Assembly (NCBI GenBank): GCA_026419785.1
Contig: JAODTK010005509.1
Span: 62,001 to 126,000 of the forward strand
DNA: 64,000 nt
Direction: 5' to 3'
From: Sclerodactyla briareus
Taxonomy: Eukaryota > Echinodermata > Holothuroidea > Dendrochirotida > Sclerodactylidae
The position numbers and the translations under genes are program-made. Below are positions 63,081 through 64,000 of the stretch, in pieces; positions within the stretch are counted from its first letter, which is position 1; every line of letters begins with the position of its first letter. The notes beneath the pieces are model-generated. The model saw only the letters and a program-made list of their open reading frames with translations. It ran no database searches and had not been told where the DNA came from.

Positions 63081-63860
63081 AATCCTACTGAGGCCTATAC
63101 CTGTCCCTAAATACTGAACCATCCTACTGAGCCTATACCTGTCCCTAAACTGCTGAACCTATCCTACTGAGCCTAACCTGTCCCTAAGCTGCTGAACCTA
63201 TCCTACTGACCCTATACCTGTCCCTAAACTGCTGAACCTATCCTACTGAGCCTATACCTGTCCCTAAACTACGAACCTATCCTACTGAGCCTATACCTGT
63301 CCCTAAAACTACTTAACCTATCCTACTGAGCCTATACCTGTCCCTAAACTGCTGAACCTATCCTACTAGCCTATACCTGTCCTAAACTACGAACCTATCC
63401 TACTGAGGCCTATACCTGTCCCTAAAAACTACTGAACCTATCCTACTGAGCCTATACCTGTCCCTAAATACTGAACCTATCCTACTGAGCCTATAACCTG
63501 TCCCTAAACTGCTGAACCTATCCTACTGAGGCCTATACCTGTCCCTAAAAACTACTGAACCTATCCTTCTGAGCCTATACCTGTCCCTAACTACTGAACC
63601 TATCCTACTGAGCTTATACCTGTCCCTAAAACTACTGAACCTATCCTACTGAGCCTATACCGTCCCTAAACTACTGAACCTATCCTACTGAGCCTATACC
63701 TGTCCCTAAACGACTGAAACTATCCTACTGAGCCTATACCTGTCCCTAAACTACTGAACCTATCCTACTGAGCCTATACCGTCCCTAAAACTAATGAGCC
63801 TATACCTTTCCCCCAAACTACTGAACCTATCTACTGAGCCTATACCTGTTCCTAAACTCA
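63077..63860. repeat. 40-bp minisatellite inside a LINE, about 19 copies
   Basis: Unit: CCTATCCTACTGAGCCTATA then CCTGTCCCTAAACTACTGAA, with many one-base indels. The flanks on both sides are parts of one LINE ORF, and the unit closely resembles the LINE sequence at the right-hand junction (AACAGGTATAGGCTCAGTAG on the - strand). Confidence 0.95.
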
Positions 63861-64000
63861 TCCAAACTATAGCTCGGTCCTTTAGACTCATATTGCAGAT
63901 CCATCAGATCGGTGACATATCATTCCTCTCTATTATTTCATCAACTATGATCGCCCAGGTCTCACGAGCATAGAAGAGTTTGTTCCCGTAGAAAAACCCA
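63861..64000 (-). mobile_element. LINE ORF2 fragment, post-RT region
   Basis: The - strand reads ETWAIIVDEIIERNDMSPI, a stop, then WICNMSLKDRA. This is the YGSETW...E..ERNDMRMIRWMC.VSLKDR segment that follows the RT domain in the same LINE type as the fragment at 62940-63080. Runs off the window. Confidence 0.85.

Noticed and set aside
63077-63860. CRISPR-like array with a ~40-bp period
   Set aside because: The repeats abut without unique spacers and are inside a eukaryotic LINE, so this is a minisatellite.

Overview
This is eukaryotic nuclear DNA from a multicellular animal. It is gene-poor and AT-rich, packed with decayed repeats, and its only clear protein-coding signal is three short, correctly spliced exons on the + strand. 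The frequent GTAGGCCTA/AGGCCTA words, the long introns and the mix of LINE, hAT-like and SINE debris suggest a marine invertebrate, perhaps an echinoderm or a relative. That placement is an impression, not a demonstration.

The gene is SEC23, the GTPase-activating inner-coat subunit of COPII vesicles. Exon 1644-1816 encodes part of the beta-sandwich, exon 60363-60471 completes that region, and exon 62480-62710 encodes the start of the helical domain. The splice phases fit exactly (0/0, then 2/2). The first two visible exons are separated by an intron of about 58.5 kb, and the rest of the gene lies outside the window on both sides. All three exons carry one or more 1-base frame breaks inside otherwise strongly conserved protein, which suggests assembly indels rather than a dead gene.

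Layout: 1-1643 is upstream intron. 1817-60362 is the giant intron. It holds a palindromic minisatellite (2473-2694), two copies of a tandem AGGTCA-rich family (8325-9115, 16295-17335), a LINE zinc-knuckle remnant (14665-14800), tandem or reversed copies of a hairpin-ended family (18206-19490, 46965-49036, about 55640-56130), a CR1/L2-like LINE 3' part on the - strand (19545-20290), a long inverted-repeat element (23289-23616), a 330-bp direct repeat pair (33688-34830), a tRNA-derived SINE (about 37955-38330), a 46-bp minisatellite (39680-40280), an ATCC array (40911-41549) interrupted by a 1.12-kb hAT-like element with an 8-bp target duplication (41550-42670), a further tandem AGGTCA region (51440-53720), and a small TIR element (53788-54125). 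The second intron (60472-62479) starts with another hairpin-family copy almost touching the splice donor. After the third exon comes a - strand LINE split by a 40-bp minisatellite that seems to have grown out of the LINE's own coding sequence (62940-64000).

I found no RNA gene, no nested protein gene and no operon-like system that I could support. Most open reading frames here are chance or repeat-derived. The points most worth checking are the giant SEC23 intron, the LINE-derived minisatellite, the inverted-repeat and hairpin elements, and the dense nuclear-receptor half-site (AGGTCA) repeats.
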